A DNA stretch of 64,000 nt from Sphingopyxis sp. USTB-05 (GTDB lineage: Bacteria > Pseudomonadota > Alphaproteobacteria > Sphingomonadales > Sphingomonadaceae). The stretch lies in assembly GCF_023822045.1 (NCBI RefSeq), contig NZ_CP084712.1:1984001-2048000 (forward strand), written 5' to 3'. The position numbers and the translations under genes were made by a program. Shown here one piece after another: positions 27,897 through 38,861 of the stretch. The notes below the pieces were generated by a model. It saw only the letters and a list, made by a program, of their open reading frames with translations. It was not told the DNA's origin and ran no database searches. Every line of letters starts with the position of its first letter. Position 1 is the first letter of the stretch.

Positions 27897-29446
27897 TTGA
27901 CGCCTCCTGCATGGCTCGATCCGTGGGCCGGTTCACCGTGCGGTTTGGCAGCTTTCGGCTTGCCGGCGGCAAGGTGCGCATCGCCCGCGGGCTTGGCAGG
28001 AGCCAAGCGCGCAACGACGGTGGTCACATCGCCGCGCATCGGCGCGAGGAAGCTTTCGGGATAGACGCCCATCCACAGCGCCACGGCGGCCAGCGGCACC
28101 ATGATCGTCCATTCGCGTGCGTTGAGGTCAGGCATTGCCTTCACATCGTCCTTGGTCAGTTCGCCGAACACGACGCGGCGGTAGAGATAAAGCATGTACG
28201 CGGCACCGAGGATGATGCCGGTGGTGCACACGAAGGCGACCCAGCTCGAGGCTTCATAGATGCCCGCAAGGCTCAGGAATTCGCCGACGAAGCCGCTGGT
28301 CCCCGGAAGCCCGATCGACGCCATGGTGAACAGCATGAAGAACAGCGCATAAGCCGGCATGTTCACGGCAAGGCCGCCGTAACGGTCGATTTCGCGCGTG
28401 TGGAGTCGGTCATAGATCACGCCGACGCAGAAGAAGAGCGCGGCCGAGACGACACCATGGCTGAGCATGATGATCAGCGCGCCTTCGATCCCCTGCTGGT
28501 TGAAGGCAAAGAGACCCGCGGTGACGATCGCCATATGCGCGACCGACGAATAAGCGATCAGCTTCTTCATGTCGCTCTGCACCAGCGCGACGAGGCTGGT
28601 GTACACCACCGCGATCATCGACAGGCCAAACACGATCCACATCAGCTGCGCCGACGCGTCGGGGAACATCGGCATCATGAAGCGAAGGAAGCCGTAGGAA
28701 CCGAGCTTCAGCAGCACGCCCGCCAGGATCATCGAACCCGCGGTCGGCGCCTGCACGTGCGCGTCGGGAAGCCAGGTGTGGACGGGCCACATCGGCATCT
28801 TGACCGCAAGGCTGGCGAAGAAGGCGAGCCACAGCCACGTCTGCATCTGAACCGGGAAGTCATAGTTCAGCAGCGTCGGAATGTCGGTCGTGCCCGCTTC
28901 GTGGATCATCGCAATGATCGCGATCAGCATCAGCACCGATCCGAGCAGCGTGTAGAGGAAGAATTTGAACGCCGCATAGATGCGGTTCGCGCCGCCCCAG
29001 ATGCCGATGATGAAATACATCGGGATCAGGCCGGCTTCGAAGAAGATGTAGAACAGCAGCAGATCTTGCGCGCAGAACACGCCGATCATGATTGTTTCCA
29101 TGACGAGGAACATCGCCATGTAGAGGCCGACGCGCTGTTTGATCGCGTCCCAGCTCGCCAGAATGCAAAGCGGCATCAGGAAAACGCTGAGCATGATCAG
29201 CATCAGCGCCATACCGTCGATACCGAGGGCATATTGGAAACGCCCGAACAGGTCGGCGCGCTCGGTGAACTGCCACTGCGCACCGCCAATGTCGAACTGT
29301 GCCCACATGATGCAGCCGAGGACGAAAGTCGCAAGCGTCGCGCCCAGCGCGACAAAGCGCGACATCTTGTCGCCGACGAACAGGCAAGCGATGGCGGCGA
29401 TCGCGGGGACCGCCAGCATCAGCGAAAGGATCGGAAAGCCGCTCAC
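27893..29446 (-). CDS. nuoM: NADH-quinone oxidoreductase subunit M
   Basis: ND4-type antiporter-like subunit, 517 residues, about 14 helices. The conserved [14 protein letters not shown] segment (with the key Glu) and [23 protein letters not shown] (with Lys and His) are visible. The C-terminal 40 residues form a His/Ala/Lys-rich tail beyond the last helix. Overlaps nuoL and nuoN by 4 bases each. Confidence 0.97.
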   Translation of the reverse strand: MSGFPILSLMLAVPAIAAIACLFVGDKMSRFVALGATLATFVLGCIMWAQFDIGGAQWQFTERADLFGRFQYALGIDGMALMLIMLSVFLMPLCILASWDAIKQRVGLYMAMFLVMETIMIGVFCAQDLLLFYIFFEAGLIPMYFIIGIWGGANRIYAAFKFFLYTLLGSVLMLIAIIAMIHEAGTTDIPTLLNYDFPVQMQTWLWLAFFASLAVKMPMWPVHTWLPDAHVQAPTAGSMILAGVLLKLGSYGFLRFMMPMFPDASAQLMWIVFGLSMIAVVYTSLVALVQSDMKKLIAYSSVAHMAIVTAGLFAFNQQGIEGALIIMLSHGVVSAALFFCVGVIYDRLHTREIDRYGGLAVNMPAYALFFMLFTMASIGLPGTSGFVGEFLSLAGIYEASSWVAFVCTTGIILGAAYMLYLYRRVVFGELTKDDVKAMPDLNAREWTIMVPLAAVALWMGVYPESFLAPMRGDVTTVVARLAPAKPAGDAHLAAGKPKAAKPHGEPAHGSSHAGGVK

Positions 29447-31491
29447 AGGAAATTCACCATGGCCCAGCTAGCGAGGCCGACAAGACCGAGCAGCATCACA
29501 AACGCATATCCATAAACATAACCCGATTGCAGTCGGACCGCGAGACGGGTCCCCCCAGCGACGAGCGCCGCGGCGCCATCGGGACCAAAGCGGTCGATGG
29601 TGCCTTCATCCCCGCGCTTCCAGAAGAAGCGGCCGATCGCGAAGGCGGGCTTCACGAAGAGGAAGTTGTAGAGCTCGTCGAAATACCATTTGTTGTACAG
29701 GAACTGGTGGAGCAGCTTGAACTGCGCCACGAAGCGCGCCGGCAGCGTGGTGTTGCGGATATAGCTGTTCCACGCAAGGAACAGGCCGATCGCCATCACC
29801 GTGAACGGCGTCCATTTCACCCACAAAGGCACTTCGTGCGCGGCGTGCATGAGATGTTCGTCGAACGCGAGGCTGCCCTTCCAGAACGCCATGCCCTCTT
29901 CGGGATAGATGAACTGGTGGTGGAACGCGATGCCCGCGAACACCGCACCGATCGACAGCACGACCAGCGGGATCAGCATCGTGATCGGGCTTTCATGCGG
30001 GTGATAGCCCGCGGTGCCGTCGCTGTGCGCGCCGTGATGGTGGTGATCGTCGTGCGCCGCATGCGCATGATCGTCGTGGCCGTGGCCGTGATCGTCATGA
30101 ACCGCGTGCTGGATATGCTCGCTCTGTTCCCAGCGCGCCTTGCCATAGAAGGTCAGGAAGACGAGGCGCCACGAATAGAAGCTGGTGAGGAAGGCCACGA
30201 AAATGCCGACCCAGAAAGCGATGACCCCGCCGCCGCCACTCGCATAAGCGGCCTCGAGAATGCCGTCCTTCGAATAGAAGCCGGCAAAGCCCGCGACGCC
30301 CGCGATGCCGACGCCGGTGATCGCCAGCGTACCGAGCATCATCGCCCAATAGGTAAGCGGGATCTGTTTCCGCAGCGCGCCATAATAACGCATGTCCTGT
30401 TCATGATGCATCGCATGGATGACCGAACCGGCACCAAGGAACAGCAAAGCCTTGAAGAAAGCGTGCGTGAACAGGTGGAACATCGCCGCGCCATAGGCGC
30501 CCGCGCCCGCTGCGAAGAACATGTAGCCAAGCTGCGAACAGGTCGAATAGGCAATGACGCGCTTGATGTCCCACTGCGTCGTCGCGACGGTCGCGGCGAA
30601 GAAGCAGGTTGCGGCGCCGACGAACATCACGACGCCCTGCGCGACGTCCGACGTTTCGAACATCGGCGACAGGCGGCAGACCATGAAGACGCCCGCTGTG
30701 ACCATCGTCGCCGCGTGGATCAGCGCCGACACCGGGGTCGGGCCTTCCATCGCATCGGGAAGCCAGGTGTGCAGGCCAAGCTGCGCCGACTTGCCCATCG
30801 CGCCGATGAACAGCAGCAGGCAGAGGATCGTCATCGTGTCGAGACGCATTCCCATGAAGCTGATCGTCGAACCCGCCATGCCCGGCGCAGCGGCAAGAAT
30901 CTCGGGGATCGAGACGGTGCCGAACACGAGGAAGGTGCCGAAGATGCCAAGCATGAAGCCCAGATCGCCGACGCGGTTGACGACGAACGCCTTGATCGCC
31001 GCGGCATTGGCGCTCGGCTTTTTATACCAGAAACCGATGAGCAGATAGGACGCGAGGCCGACGCCTTCCCAGCCGAAGAACATCTGGACAAGATTGTTCG
31101 CGGTCACGAGCATCAGCATCGCGAAGGTGAAAAGCGACAGATAGGCGAAGAAGCGCGGCTGGTCCGGGTCTTCCTCCATATAGCCCCAGCTATAGAGGTG
31201 GACGAGCGCAGAAACCGTCGTGATCACGACCAGCATCACTGCGGTCAGCGTGTCGACGCGCAGCTCCCAGTTGAACTGAAGCGCGCCCGACGAAACCCAG
31301 TGCAGCACCGGCGTTACCGTCGCTTCGCCGCTGCCCGTCACGAACGACAGGAAGATCGGCCAGCTCAGCGCGCAGCTAGTGAACAGCGCGCCCGTGGTCA
31401 GGATTTTGGACGGCACATTGCCGATCACGCGCTGGCCGAGGCCTGCGATGATTGCCGCCAGCAGCGGCAGGAAAACGATCGCCTGAATCAC
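29443..31491 (-). CDS. nuoL: NADH-quinone oxidoreductase subunit L
   Basis: Largest, distal proton-pumping subunit (ND5), 682 residues, about 16 helices plus the long lateral helix near the C-terminus. [24 protein letters not shown] marks the channel region. An unusual loop at about residues 455-500 is extremely rich in His and Asp, such as [13 protein letters not shown], and probably faces the solvent. It starts 4 bases after the nuoK stop and overlaps nuoM by 4. Confidence 0.97.
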   Translation of the reverse strand: MIQAIVFLPLLAAIIAGLGQRVIGNVPSKILTTGALFTSCALSWPIFLSFVTGSGEATVTPVLHWVSSGALQFNWELRVDTLTAVMLVVITTVSALVHLYSWGYMEEDPDQPRFFAYLSLFTFAMLMLVTANNLVQMFFGWEGVGLASYLLIGFWYKKPSANAAAIKAFVVNRVGDLGFMLGIFGTFLVFGTVSIPEILAAAPGMAGSTISFMGMRLDTMTILCLLLFIGAMGKSAQLGLHTWLPDAMEGPTPVSALIHAATMVTAGVFMVCRLSPMFETSDVAQGVVMFVGAATCFFAATVATTQWDIKRVIAYSTCSQLGYMFFAAGAGAYGAAMFHLFTHAFFKALLFLGAGSVIHAMHHEQDMRYYGALRKQIPLTYWAMMLGTLAITGVGIAGVAGFAGFYSKDGILEAAYASGGGGVIAFWVGIFVAFLTSFYSWRLVFLTFYGKARWEQSEHIQHAVHDDHGHGHDDHAHAAHDDHHHHGAHSDGTAGYHPHESPITMLIPLVVLSIGAVFAGIAFHHQFIYPEEGMAFWKGSLAFDEHLMHAAHEVPLWVKWTPFTVMAIGLFLAWNSYIRNTTLPARFVAQFKLLHQFLYNKWYFDELYNFLFVKPAFAIGRFFWKRGDEGTIDRFGPDGAAALVAGGTRLAVRLQSGYVYGYAFVMLLGLVGLASWAMVNFL

Positions 31492-31495
31492 CGGT

Positions 31496-31801
31496 TTACC
31501 CCTTCATCCGGTTGGCATCGTCGACGGCAATGGTGCCGCGGCCGCGGAAGTAAATAACGAGAATGGCAAGACCGATGGCGGCTTCACCCGCAGCGACGGT
31601 CAGCACGAACATCGAGAAGACCTGCCCGACAAGATCGCCCAGCGCCGCGCTGAACGCGACGAGGTTGATGTTCACTGCCAGCAGGATGAGCTCGATCGCC
31701 ATCAGGATGACGATGATATTCTTGCGGTTGATGAAGATGCCGAGCACGCCGAGCGTGAAAAGCACCGCCGAAACGGCGAGATAGTGGCCGACCGAAATCA
31801 C
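31496..31801 (-). CDS. nuoK: NADH-quinone oxidoreductase subunit K
   Basis: ND4L homologue, 101 residues, three membrane helices. Conserved glutamates in helices 2 and 3 are visible in [13 protein letters not shown] and [10 protein letters not shown]. Overlaps nuoJ by 4 bases. Normal length. Confidence 0.97.
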   Translation of the reverse strand: MISVGHYLAVSAVLFTLGVLGIFINRKNIIVILMAIELILLAVNINLVAFSAALGDLVGQVFSMFVLTVAAGEAAIGLAILVIYFRGRGTIAVDDANRMKG

Positions 31802-32409
31802 AGTTCCATCCCCTGCCCGACGCCCGGATCGACCAGCCGCGTCGCATCCTGCGGACGGCGCTGGTTCTGCTTCGAGATATTCTGCGTACGCACCCCGCCA
31901 CGCTGGCGATGCGTCAGCACGATCGCGCCGATCATCGCGACGAGGAGGACGATACCCGCCGCCTCGAACAGGAAGATGTAGCGCGTGTAGAGAAGCTCAC
32001 CGATCTGTTGGATATTGCTCTTGTCGCTGACGACCGGCGCGGCGCGCGCCGCAAGATCGACACCGCCGGCGCTCCAGGCGCCGACCGCGAACACCAGTTC
32101 AGCGGCCAGGATGATCGCGACGAGCGCGCCCAGCGGCAGATAACGAACGAAACCCGCGCGCAACTCGGCGAAATCGATGTCGAGCATCATCACGACGAAC
32201 AGGAACAGCACCGCGACCGCGCCGACATAGACGATGACAAGCAGCATCGCGATGAATTCGGCGCCCGCGAGCAGCATCAGCCCCGCCGCGTTGAAGAAAG
32301 CGAGGATCAGCCACATGACGCTGTGGACCGGGTTACGCGCGAAGATCACCATGGCCGCAGAGGCGATGACGATGGTCGCGAACAGATAGAAGGCGAAGAG
32401 TTGGATCAT
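31798..32409 (-). CDS. nuoJ: NADH-quinone oxidoreductase subunit J
   Basis: ND6 homologue, 203 residues, five helices with the conserved [21 protein letters not shown] region in helix 2-3. The C-terminal tail is Gln/Arg-rich and hydrophilic. It starts 12 bases after nuoI and overlaps nuoK by 4 bases. Confidence 0.97.
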   Translation of the reverse strand: MIQLFAFYLFATIVIASAAMVIFARNPVHSVMWLILAFFNAAGLMLLAGAEFIAMLLVIVYVGAVAVLFLFVVMMLDIDFAELRAGFVRYLPLGALVAIILAAELVFAVGAWSAGGVDLAARAAPVVSDKSNIQQIGELLYTRYIFLFEAAGIVLLVAMIGAIVLTHRQRGGVRTQNISKQNQRRPQDATRLVDPGVGQGMEL

Positions 32410-32421
32410 GTGCGCGCGCCC

Positions 32422-32910
32422 TTACCGATAGGGCGCGTCGGCGGCAAGATTCGCCGCGATCGCGCGTTCCCATTTGTCGCCATTGGCGAGCAGTTTGGCC
32501 TTGTCATAGAGCAGTTCTTCGCGCGTTTCGGTCGCGAATTCGAAGTTCGGCCCTTCGACCACCGCATCGACAGGGCATGCTTCCTGACAGAAGCCGCAAT
32601 AGATGCATTTGGTCATATCGATGTCGTAGCGCGTCGTGCGGCGCGAACCGTCGTCGCGGGGCTCGGCCTCGATCGTGATCGCCTGCGCCGGACACACCGC
32701 TTCGCACAGCTTGCACGCGATGCAGCGTTCCTCACCGTTCGGATAGCGGCGCAGCGCATGCTCGCCGCGGAAACGCGGGCTCAGCGGGTTCTTTTCGAAC
32801 GGATAGTTGATCGTCGCCTTCGGCTTGAAGAAATATTTCAGCGTGAGGGCGTGCGCCTTCACGAACTCCCACAAAGTGAAGCTTTTGACGAGATGGGCAA
32901 CGTAACTCAT
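32422..32910 (-). CDS. nuoI: NADH-quinone oxidoreductase subunit I
   Basis: 162-residue peripheral-arm subunit with two 4Fe-4S clusters (N6a, N6b). The ligand motifs are [12 protein letters not shown] and [15 protein letters not shown] 32910 overlaps the nuoH stop as ATGA and gives the normal length. The longer frame to 32985 lies inside nuoH. Confidence 0.97.
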   Translation of the reverse strand: MSYVAHLVKSFTLWEFVKAHALTLKYFFKPKATINYPFEKNPLSPRFRGEHALRRYPNGEERCIACKLCEAVCPAQAITIEAEPRDDGSRRTTRYDIDMTKCIYCGFCQEACPVDAVVEGPNFEFATETREELLYDKAKLLANGDKWERAIAANLAADAPYR

Positions 32911-33950
32911 GAGTACCTCGTCAGCATCAGATAGCCGGAGATCAGGAAGATCCAGAGAAGCGAGATCGGCAGGAACACTTTCCAACCCAGCCGCATCAGC
33001 TGGTCATAGCGATAACGCGGGACGGTCGCCTTGACCCAGCTGAAGACGAAGAAGAAGAACAGGATCTTCGCGAACAGCCAGATGATGCCGGGAACGGCAT
33101 AGAGCGGTGCCCAGTCGATCGGGGGCAGCCAGCCGCCCCAGAACAGCACCGCGTTGAGCGTGCACATCAACAGGACGTTGGCATATTCGCCGAGCCAGAA
33201 GAGCGCGAAGCTCATCGACGAATATTCGGTCTGGTAACCCGCGACGAGCTCGCTTTCGGCTTCGGTCAGATCGAACGGCGCGCGCGCGGTTTCGGCGAGC
33301 GACGAAATCAGGAACATGACCGCAAGCGGGAAGAGCAGCAGGTTGAAACCGAAGGCGTTGACGATGCCCAGGCCGTGGCCCTGCTGCGCCTTGACGATCT
33401 CGTTCATGTTGAAGCTGTCGGCGAAAAGCACGACGCCGATCAGGATGAACCCGATCGAGACTTCATAGCTGATCATCTGCGCCGAGGCGCGCATCGCCGA
33501 GAAGAAGGGATATTTCGAGTTCGACGCCCAACCCGACAGGATCACGCCATAGACGCCCAGCGACGAGATCGCGAGGATGTAGAGCAATCCGACGTTGATG
33601 TCGGCGAGCACCGCGCCCGAATTGAACGGGATCACCGCCCACGCCATCAAGGCGACGGTGAAGGTGATGATCGGCGCGATCAGGAACAGACCGCGGTTCG
33701 CCGAGGTCGGAATGATCGTTTCCTGCAGGAACACTTTCAGACCGTCGGCGAAGCTTTGCAGCAGGCCGAAGGGGCCAACGACGTTCGGACCACGGCGCAG
33801 CGCAATCGCCGCCCAGATCTTGCGGTCGGCATAAATGATCATCGCGACGCTGAGCATCAGCGGCAGCGCGATGAGCAGGATGCCGCAAATCGTCGCGACG
33901 CCCCATGCCCAATCGGCGTCCATGCCCCAGGAGATGAAGGTCTCGGTCAT
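32907..33950 (-). CDS. nuoH: NADH-quinone oxidoreductase subunit H
   Basis: ND1 homologue, 347 residues, eight helices, forming the quinone-entry chamber with NuoB and NuoD. The conserved [20 protein letters not shown] loop and the acidic [19 protein letters not shown] loop are both intact. I chose ATG 33950 because it overlaps the stop of the 45-residue upstream gene as ATGA; the 33977 start is inside that gene. Confidence 0.97.
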   Translation of the reverse strand: MTETFISWGMDADWAWGVATICGILLIALPLMLSVAMIIYADRKIWAAIALRRGPNVVGPFGLLQSFADGLKVFLQETIIPTSANRGLFLIAPIITFTVALMAWAVIPFNSGAVLADINVGLLYILAISSLGVYGVILSGWASNSKYPFFSAMRASAQMISYEVSIGFILIGVVLFADSFNMNEIVKAQQGHGLGIVNAFGFNLLLFPLAVMFLISSLAETARAPFDLTEAESELVAGYQTEYSSMSFALFWLGEYANVLLMCTLNAVLFWGGWLPPIDWAPLYAVPGIIWLFAKILFFFFVFSWVKATVPRYRYDQLMRLGWKVFLPISLLWIFLISGYLMLTRYS

Positions 33951-34084
33951 TTCTTGGCCCCGTCCTGGTTTTTCCAACCATTATGCGGCCCGGGCTTCTC
34001 CGACTTGCGCGGATTGAACCCGCGCCAGACCGAATAGCCCATCCCGACCAGCAACACGCTGGCTATCGCATGTACCGGGGTCAT
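33947..34084 (-). CDS. 45-residue membrane microprotein between nuoG and nuoH
   Basis: Short frame with one N-terminal membrane helix (about residues 4-18, [19 protein letters not shown]) followed by a basic, Pro/Gly-rich tail ending DGAKK. It overlaps the nuoG stop as ATGA at its start and the nuoH start as ATGA at its end, so it is exactly threaded into the operon and should be translated. No known complex I core subunit matches. Extra small reading frames in nuo operons are known in alphaproteobacteria such as Paracoccus; I cannot say whether this equals any of them. Confidence 0.72.
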   Translation of the reverse strand: MTPVHAIASVLLVGMGYSVWRGFNPRKSEKPGPHNGWKNQDGAKK

Positions 34085-36093
34085 TCCGCGGCCTCCGCAA
34101 AATCGACGCCATGAACCAGCTCTTCCGAACAGCGCTGCATCGTCGGTGACGCGCGGCAGATGGCGTTGGTGAGGTAGAAATCCTTGATCGGCGACGGGAT
34201 CGCGCGCGCCTCGGGCTTTGCAGCCAGCTTCGGCACCGACCAGCCATAATCGGCAAGACCCTCGACGCCGAGCGCGGGCACCGCCGCGATCATCGCCGCG
34301 CGGCACTGCGCAAAGCTGTCGAAACCGACCGACACGCCAAGCGCGTCGGCGAGCGCCCGGAAGATGCTCCAGTCTTCGCGCGCGTCGCCTGGTGCGAACA
34401 CCGCCTTTTCGCTGCGCTGAACCCGGCCCTCGGTGTTGACCGTGGTGAAGTCCTTTTCGGTCCAAGCCGCGGCGGGCAGGATGACATCGGCGGCATGTGC
34501 GCCCTTGTCGCCATGGTGGCCGACATAGACTTTGAACGTGTCCGGCAGCGCCGCAAAATCGACTTCGTCGGCGCCAAGGAAGAAAGCGAGCTTCGGCTTG
34601 GCCGCGATGACATCCTTGATGCCGCCCGGCAAACCATAGCCCAGCATCAGCGAGCCCATGCGCGCGGCCGAGAAATGGACGACATTATAGCCGTTCCAGC
34701 CGTCCTTGACCGCATTCACCGACTTGGCGAGCGCGAGGCCCGCGCCATGAACGCCGGGCACCGACAGCGCGCCGCCGCCAAAGATCAGCATCGGCCGCTC
34801 GGCGCCCTTGAGCGCATCGAGCACCGCGGCGGGCAGCTTTGCCACGATCGAAGCGTCGTCGCCGAGCCACTGCGTCTTGTAGGTCAGGTCGGTTTCGGGG
34901 CCGATGGCGAAAACCTTCGCGCCCTTCTTCCACACCGCCTTGCGGATGCGCGTGTTGATCAGCGGCGCTTCCCAGCGCAGGTTCGTGCCGACGAGCAGAA
35001 TGACGTCGGCGTTTTCGGCCTCGGCAATGCCGGTGTTGAAATTGACCGCCGACAGGCTGGTGACGTCATAGTCGAGCCCGGTCTGACGCCCTTCGAGCAG
35101 CGTGCCGCCCAGCGCATTCACCAGCGACTTGGCCGCGAACATCGTTTCGCAATCGGCGAGATCGCCCGCCACAGCCGCGACCGAAGACCCTGCATTCACC
35201 GCCTTGATCGCTTCGAAAGCCTCGGCCCAGCTCGCCTCGACAAGCTGGCCGTCCTTGCGAACATAAGGCCGGTCGAGACGGCGACGCGTCAAGCCATCGA
35301 CATGGTGCCGCGTCTTGTCGTTCGCCCATTCCTCGTTCACGTCATCGTTGACGCGCGGCAGCACGCGCAGGACCTGACGGCCACGCGCATCGATGCGAAC
35401 ATTGGTGCCGACGGCGTCCATCATGTCGATGCCGAGCGTCTTGGTCAGTTCCCACGGACGCGCTTCGAACGCATAGGGCTTGCTGGTCAGCGCACCGACC
35501 GGGCAGAGATCGACGATATTGCCCGACAATTCGCTGCCGACGGCGCGCTCAAGGTAAGACGTGATCTGCATATTCTCGCCGCGATAGATCGCGCCGACAT
35601 CTTCCACGCCCGCGACTTCCTCCGCAAAGCGGACGCAGCGCGTGCACTGGATGCAGCGGGTCATCACCGTCTTGACGATCGGACCCATATATTTCTCGGT
35701 CACCGCGCGCTTATTCTCGTCATAGCGCGTCGCGCCGCGACCATAAGCGACCGACTGGTCCTGCAAATCGCATTCGCCGCCCTGATCGCAGATCGGGCAA
35801 TCGAGCGGATGGTTGATGAGGAGGAATTCCATCACCCCCTCGCGCGCCTTCTTCACCATCGGGCTGTCGGTCTTGATCACCTGCCCCTCGGCAGTGGGCA
35901 GCGCGCACGACGCCTGCGGCTTCGGCGGGCCGGGCGCGACTTCGACCAGGCACATGCGGCAATTACCAGCGATCGACAGGCGTTCATGGTAGCAAAAGCG
36001 CGGAATTTCCTTCCCCGCCATCTCACACGCCTGCAGAACGGTTGCGCCCTGCGGGACGTCGAGTTCTACGCCATCTACAGTTACTTTAGGCAT
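34081..36093 (-). CDS. nuoG: NADH-quinone oxidoreductase subunit G
   Basis: 670-residue peripheral-arm subunit carrying a 2Fe-2S and two or three 4Fe-4S clusters. N-terminal ligands are CYHERLSIAGNCRMC and CPICDQGGECDLQD, and CIQCTRC follows near residue 150. The C-terminal half is a molybdopterin-oxidoreductase-like domain without cofactor role. Length matches the mitochondrial-type Nqo3/NuoG. It starts 2 bases after the exported-protein gene and overlaps the microprotein gene by 4. Confidence 0.97.
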   Translation of the reverse strand: MPKVTVDGVELDVPQGATVLQACEMAGKEIPRFCYHERLSIAGNCRMCLVEVAPGPPKPQASCALPTAEGQVIKTDSPMVKKAREGVMEFLLINHPLDCPICDQGGECDLQDQSVAYGRGATRYDENKRAVTEKYMGPIVKTVMTRCIQCTRCVRFAEEVAGVEDVGAIYRGENMQITSYLERAVGSELSGNIVDLCPVGALTSKPYAFEARPWELTKTLGIDMMDAVGTNVRIDARGRQVLRVLPRVNDDVNEEWANDKTRHHVDGLTRRRLDRPYVRKDGQLVEASWAEAFEAIKAVNAGSSVAAVAGDLADCETMFAAKSLVNALGGTLLEGRQTGLDYDVTSLSAVNFNTGIAEAENADVILLVGTNLRWEAPLINTRIRKAVWKKGAKVFAIGPETDLTYKTQWLGDDASIVAKLPAAVLDALKGAERPMLIFGGGALSVPGVHGAGLALAKSVNAVKDGWNGYNVVHFSAARMGSLMLGYGLPGGIKDVIAAKPKLAFFLGADEVDFAALPDTFKVYVGHHGDKGAHAADVILPAAAWTEKDFTTVNTEGRVQRSEKAVFAPGDAREDWSIFRALADALGVSVGFDSFAQCRAAMIAAVPALGVEGLADYGWSVPKLAAKPEARAIPSPIKDFYLTNAICRASPTMQRCSEELVHGVDFAEAAE

Positions 36094-36095
36094 CT

Positions 36096-36797
36096 TCAGT
36101 CCTTAGCTGCCACCGTCGGCTGGCTCTCGCCGACCGATAGCCGATAAAGCGCTTCTCCGATCACGCCGCGAAGGACGGATTTGGAAAAGGTCAATTTGAA
36201 TCCTTCCAATACGCAGCCACCGACCGTCGGAACGATCTGGGCAAAGGCCGCGCCTTCAGCATTGCTCGCCACCATGCTCAGAATGAGCTTCCGCGACTCC
36301 TGCGGCGCCTTGCGAACCGTGCAATCGGCTATCTGCCGAAGCGCGACGCGCGGCTGCGGATCGCCATAGGCTTCGGCATCGCTGCCCGCTGCATAATCGA
36401 TGGCAGGAACCGCTGCGAAATCGACAGGACCATCCTTCCGGAATTTCTTCAGGTACAAAACGTCATAGACGCCGCTACGGAACAGTGATTCATTGAAGGT
36501 CATTTGTCCGGACGAAAGACACTCGTCGGTTGAGAGGCTGCTTGCCGCCTTGTGGGCAGCCTTCGATCCCGGAAAGGTGTCGAGATAGAGTTCGACGCGC
36601 GTCCGCGAATTGTCCACGGCGCACTCAGCATAGCGGTACATCGCGACGCGCGCGCCATCTTCCTTGCTGGCGCCCGGCCCTTCCGGAATCTGCGCAGGCG
36701 CAGGCCCGAGACGGCTGCCGACCCGTTGCGCATGCGTCGCCGGGGCAAGCAGGAGCGCGCCCGACAGAACAGCAAACAGAATGGCCGATCGGCGCAT
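36096..36797 (-). CDS. Exported hypothetical protein inserted between nuoF and nuoG
   Basis: 233 residues. A clear signal peptide ([24 protein letters not shown]) occupies about the first 25, so the product is periplasmic while the flanking subunits are cytoplasmic. The mature part has four or five cysteines (AECAVDNSR, TDECLSSG, IADCTVRK, GGCVLEG), possibly disulphide-bonded, and no enzyme motif I recognise. The start overlaps the nuoF stop as TAATG, and the stop is 2 bases from nuoG. Base composition resembles the neighbours. It may be a late insertion that rides on the operon or an accessory factor. Confidence 0.8.
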   Translation of the reverse strand: MRRSAILFAVLSGALLLAPATHAQRVGSRLGPAPAQIPEGPGASKEDGARVAMYRYAECAVDNSRTRVELYLDTFPGSKAAHKAASSLSTDECLSSGQMTFNESLFRSGVYDVLYLKKFRKDGPVDFAAVPAIDYAAGSDAEAYGDPQPRVALRQIADCTVRKAPQESRKLILSMVASNAEGAAFAQIVPTVGGCVLEGFKLTFSKSVLRGVIGEALYRLSVGESQPTVAAKD

Positions 36798-38086
36798 TAT
36801 TCGGCTGCCTCCAGCGCGCCGCCATTCTCGCGGATGCGGCGTTCGATTTCGGGGCGGAAGTGCTTGATCAGGCCCTGGATCGGCCACGCCGCGGCATCGC
36901 CGAGCGCGCAGATGGTGTGGCCTTCGACCTGCTTGGTGACGTCGTACAGCGTATCGATCTCGCTGATGTCGGCGTCGCCGGTGCGCAGCCGCTCCATCAC
37001 GCGCCACATCCAGCCGGTGCCTTCGCGGCAGGGCGTGCACTGGCCGCAGCTTTCATGCTTGTAGAAATAGCTGATGCGGCTGATCGCCTGAACGACGTCA
37101 GTCGACTTGTCCATCACGATCGCGGCGGCGGTGCCGAGGCCCGATCCGACGGCTTTCAGCCCGTCGAAGTCCATCGGCGCGTCCATGATCTCGGCCGCGG
37201 GGACGAGCGGAACCGACGAACCGCCGGGGATCACCGCAAGCAGATTATCCCAGCCACCACGGATGCCGCCGCAATGCTTGTCGATCAGTTCGCGGAAGGT
37301 GATGCCCATCTCTTCCTCGACGACGCACGGGCGCTCGACATGGCCCGAGATCTGGAAGAGCTTGGTGCCCTTGTTATTCTCGCGCCCGAAGCTCGCGAAC
37401 CACGGCGCGCCGCGGCGGAGGATCGTCGGGACGACCGCGATGCTCTCGACATTGTTCACCGTCGTCGGGCAGCCATAGAGGCCCGCACCCGCCGGGAACG
37501 GCGGTTTCAGGCGGGGCTGGCCCTTTTTGCCTTCGAGGCTTTCGATCATCGCGGTTTCTTCGCCGCAGATATACGCGCCGGCGCCGCGGTGGACGAAGAC
37601 GTCGAAGTCATAGCCCGATTTCGCGGCGTTCTTGCCGAGCAGGCCGGCGTCATACGCCTCCTGCACCGCCGCGAACAACGTCTCGGCCTCGCGGATGAAT
37701 TCGCCGCGAATATAGATATACGCAGCGCGCGCGCGCATCGCGAAGCCCGCGATCAGCGCGCCTTCGATCAGCTTGTGCGGATCGTGGCGGATGATTTCGC
37801 GGTCCTTGCACGAACCCGGTTCGGATTCGTCGGCGTTGATGACGAGGAAGCTCGGGCGGTCGGCGCGCGGTTCCTTCGGCATGAAGGACCATTTGAGCCC
37901 CGTTGGGAAGCCCGCGCCGCCGCGGCCGCGCAGGCCCGACGCCTTGATCTCTTCGATGATCGCGTCCTGGCCGCGCTTCATCAGATCCTTGGTATTATCC
38001 CAATCGCCACGCGCTTGCGCGGATTTGAGGTTCCACGGCTGGAAGCCGTAGAGATTGGTGAAGATGCGATCCTTGTCGGCAAGCAT
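36797..38086 (-). CDS. nuoF: NADH-quinone oxidoreductase subunit F
   Basis: 429 residues, binds NADH, FMN and the N3 4Fe-4S cluster. The nucleotide site [13 protein letters not shown] is near residue 53, the FMN region with [12 protein letters not shown] near 170, and the cluster ligands [11 protein letters not shown] near 345. It starts 5 bases after a 33-residue gene whose end carries its ribosome-binding site. Confidence 0.97.
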   Translation of the reverse strand: MLADKDRIFTNLYGFQPWNLKSAQARGDWDNTKDLMKRGQDAIIEEIKASGLRGRGGAGFPTGLKWSFMPKEPRADRPSFLVINADESEPGSCKDREIIRHDPHKLIEGALIAGFAMRARAAYIYIRGEFIREAETLFAAVQEAYDAGLLGKNAAKSGYDFDVFVHRGAGAYICGEETAMIESLEGKKGQPRLKPPFPAGAGLYGCPTTVNNVESIAVVPTILRRGAPWFASFGRENNKGTKLFQISGHVERPCVVEEEMGITFRELIDKHCGGIRGGWDNLLAVIPGGSSVPLVPAAEIMDAPMDFDGLKAVGSGLGTAAAIVMDKSTDVVQAISRISYFYKHESCGQCTPCREGTGWMWRVMERLRTGDADISEIDTLYDVTKQVEGHTICALGDAAAWPIQGLIKHFRPEIERRIRENGGALEAAE

Positions 38087-38091
38087 GGCGT

Positions 38092-38193
38092 CTACTCACC
38101 CTTCCCTTTGCCGGCCTTACGCGCGGCATAAATGGAGATAAACATGGTGGCGATCCCCATGAAGACGGCGCCCAGTGCGATCCAGACCGCCAT
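38092..38193 (-). CDS. 33-residue membrane microprotein between nuoE and nuoF
   Basis: Short frame encoding one hydrophobic helix (about residues 3-24, containing [15 protein letters not shown]) and a basic Gly/Lys tail (RKAGKGKGE). It starts at an ATG overlapping the nuoE stop as TAATG and ends 5 bases before nuoF, and its last codons supply GGAAGGG-like ribosome-binding sequence for nuoF. The threading argues for real translation. It matches no core complex I subunit I know. Accessory or assembly role is conjecture. Confidence 0.65.
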   Translation of the reverse strand: MAVWIALGAVFMGIATMFISIYAARKAGKGKGE

Positions 38194-38861
38194 TACCAGT
38201 CCTTCCGATAGTCATGGTTGGCCTTGACCATTTCCTTCAGCGTCGTCGGGCCGCCTTCGGGCTCGCTCGTGTGACGCTTCGGATTCTGCGTTCCCGCCTT
38301 GGGCGACTTGCCCGCGGCCAGATCGTCGAGCAGGCGGACCGTGCTGTCGTAATCGAGATCTTCGTAATTATCGTCGTTGATCTGGACCATCGGCGCGTTG
38401 GTGCAGGTGCCCATGCACTCGACCTCGGTCAGCGTGAACAGGCCGTCGGGCGTCGTCTTGCCCTTCACCATGCCGCGATTCTTGCACGCGGCCATCACAT
38501 CGTCCGACCCGCGCAGCAGGCACGGCGTCGTGCCGCAAACCTGCACATGATAGCGGCCGACGGGGACGAGATTATACATGGTGTAGAAGGTCGCGACCTC
38601 ATAGGCGCGGATGAAGGGCATATCGAGCGCGGCGGCGACATATTCGATCACCGGCACGGGCAGCCAGCCCTGCGTCTGCGTCTCTGCACCGACCTGTCGC
38701 TGCGCGAGGTCGAGCAGCGGCATCACCGCCGAGCGCTGACGCCCCGCGGGATAGCGCGCGATGACCTGCTTCGCCTTCTCGGCATTTTCCTTCGTCCACG
38801 CAAAAGCGCCCCAGCGCGCGCGGGTTTCAGCTTCATCTGGAATTTGCGGTGCGTCGGCCAT
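38193..38861 (-). CDS. nuoE: NADH-quinone oxidoreductase subunit E
   Basis: 222 residues, thioredoxin-like 2Fe-2S (N1a) subunit of the NADH-dehydrogenase module. Ligands are visible in CGTTPCLLRG and ECMGTCTNAP. The C-terminus extends about 40 residues past the domain with a charged tail (KHTSEPEGG-like). Starts at an ATG overlapping the nuoD stop (TAATG). Confidence 0.97.
   Translation of the reverse strand: MADAPQIPDEAETRARWGAFAWTKENAEKAKQVIARYPAGRQRSAVMPLLDLAQRQVGAETQTQGWLPVPVIEYVAAALDMPFIRAYEVATFYTMYNLVPVGRYHVQVCGTTPCLLRGSDDVMAACKNRGMVKGKTTPDGLFTLTEVECMGTCTNAPMVQINDDNYEDLDYDSTVRLLDDLAAGKSPKAGTQNPKRHTSEPEGGPTTLKEMVKANHDYRKDW

Noticed and set aside
29527..31557. 676-codon plus-strand frame opposite nuoL
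   Set aside because: Charged shadow frame opposite a highly conserved membrane subunit.
36798..37040. N-terminal extension of the exported protein in the nuo operon
   Set aside because: It lies entirely within nuoF in another frame and hides the signal peptide that starts at 36797.
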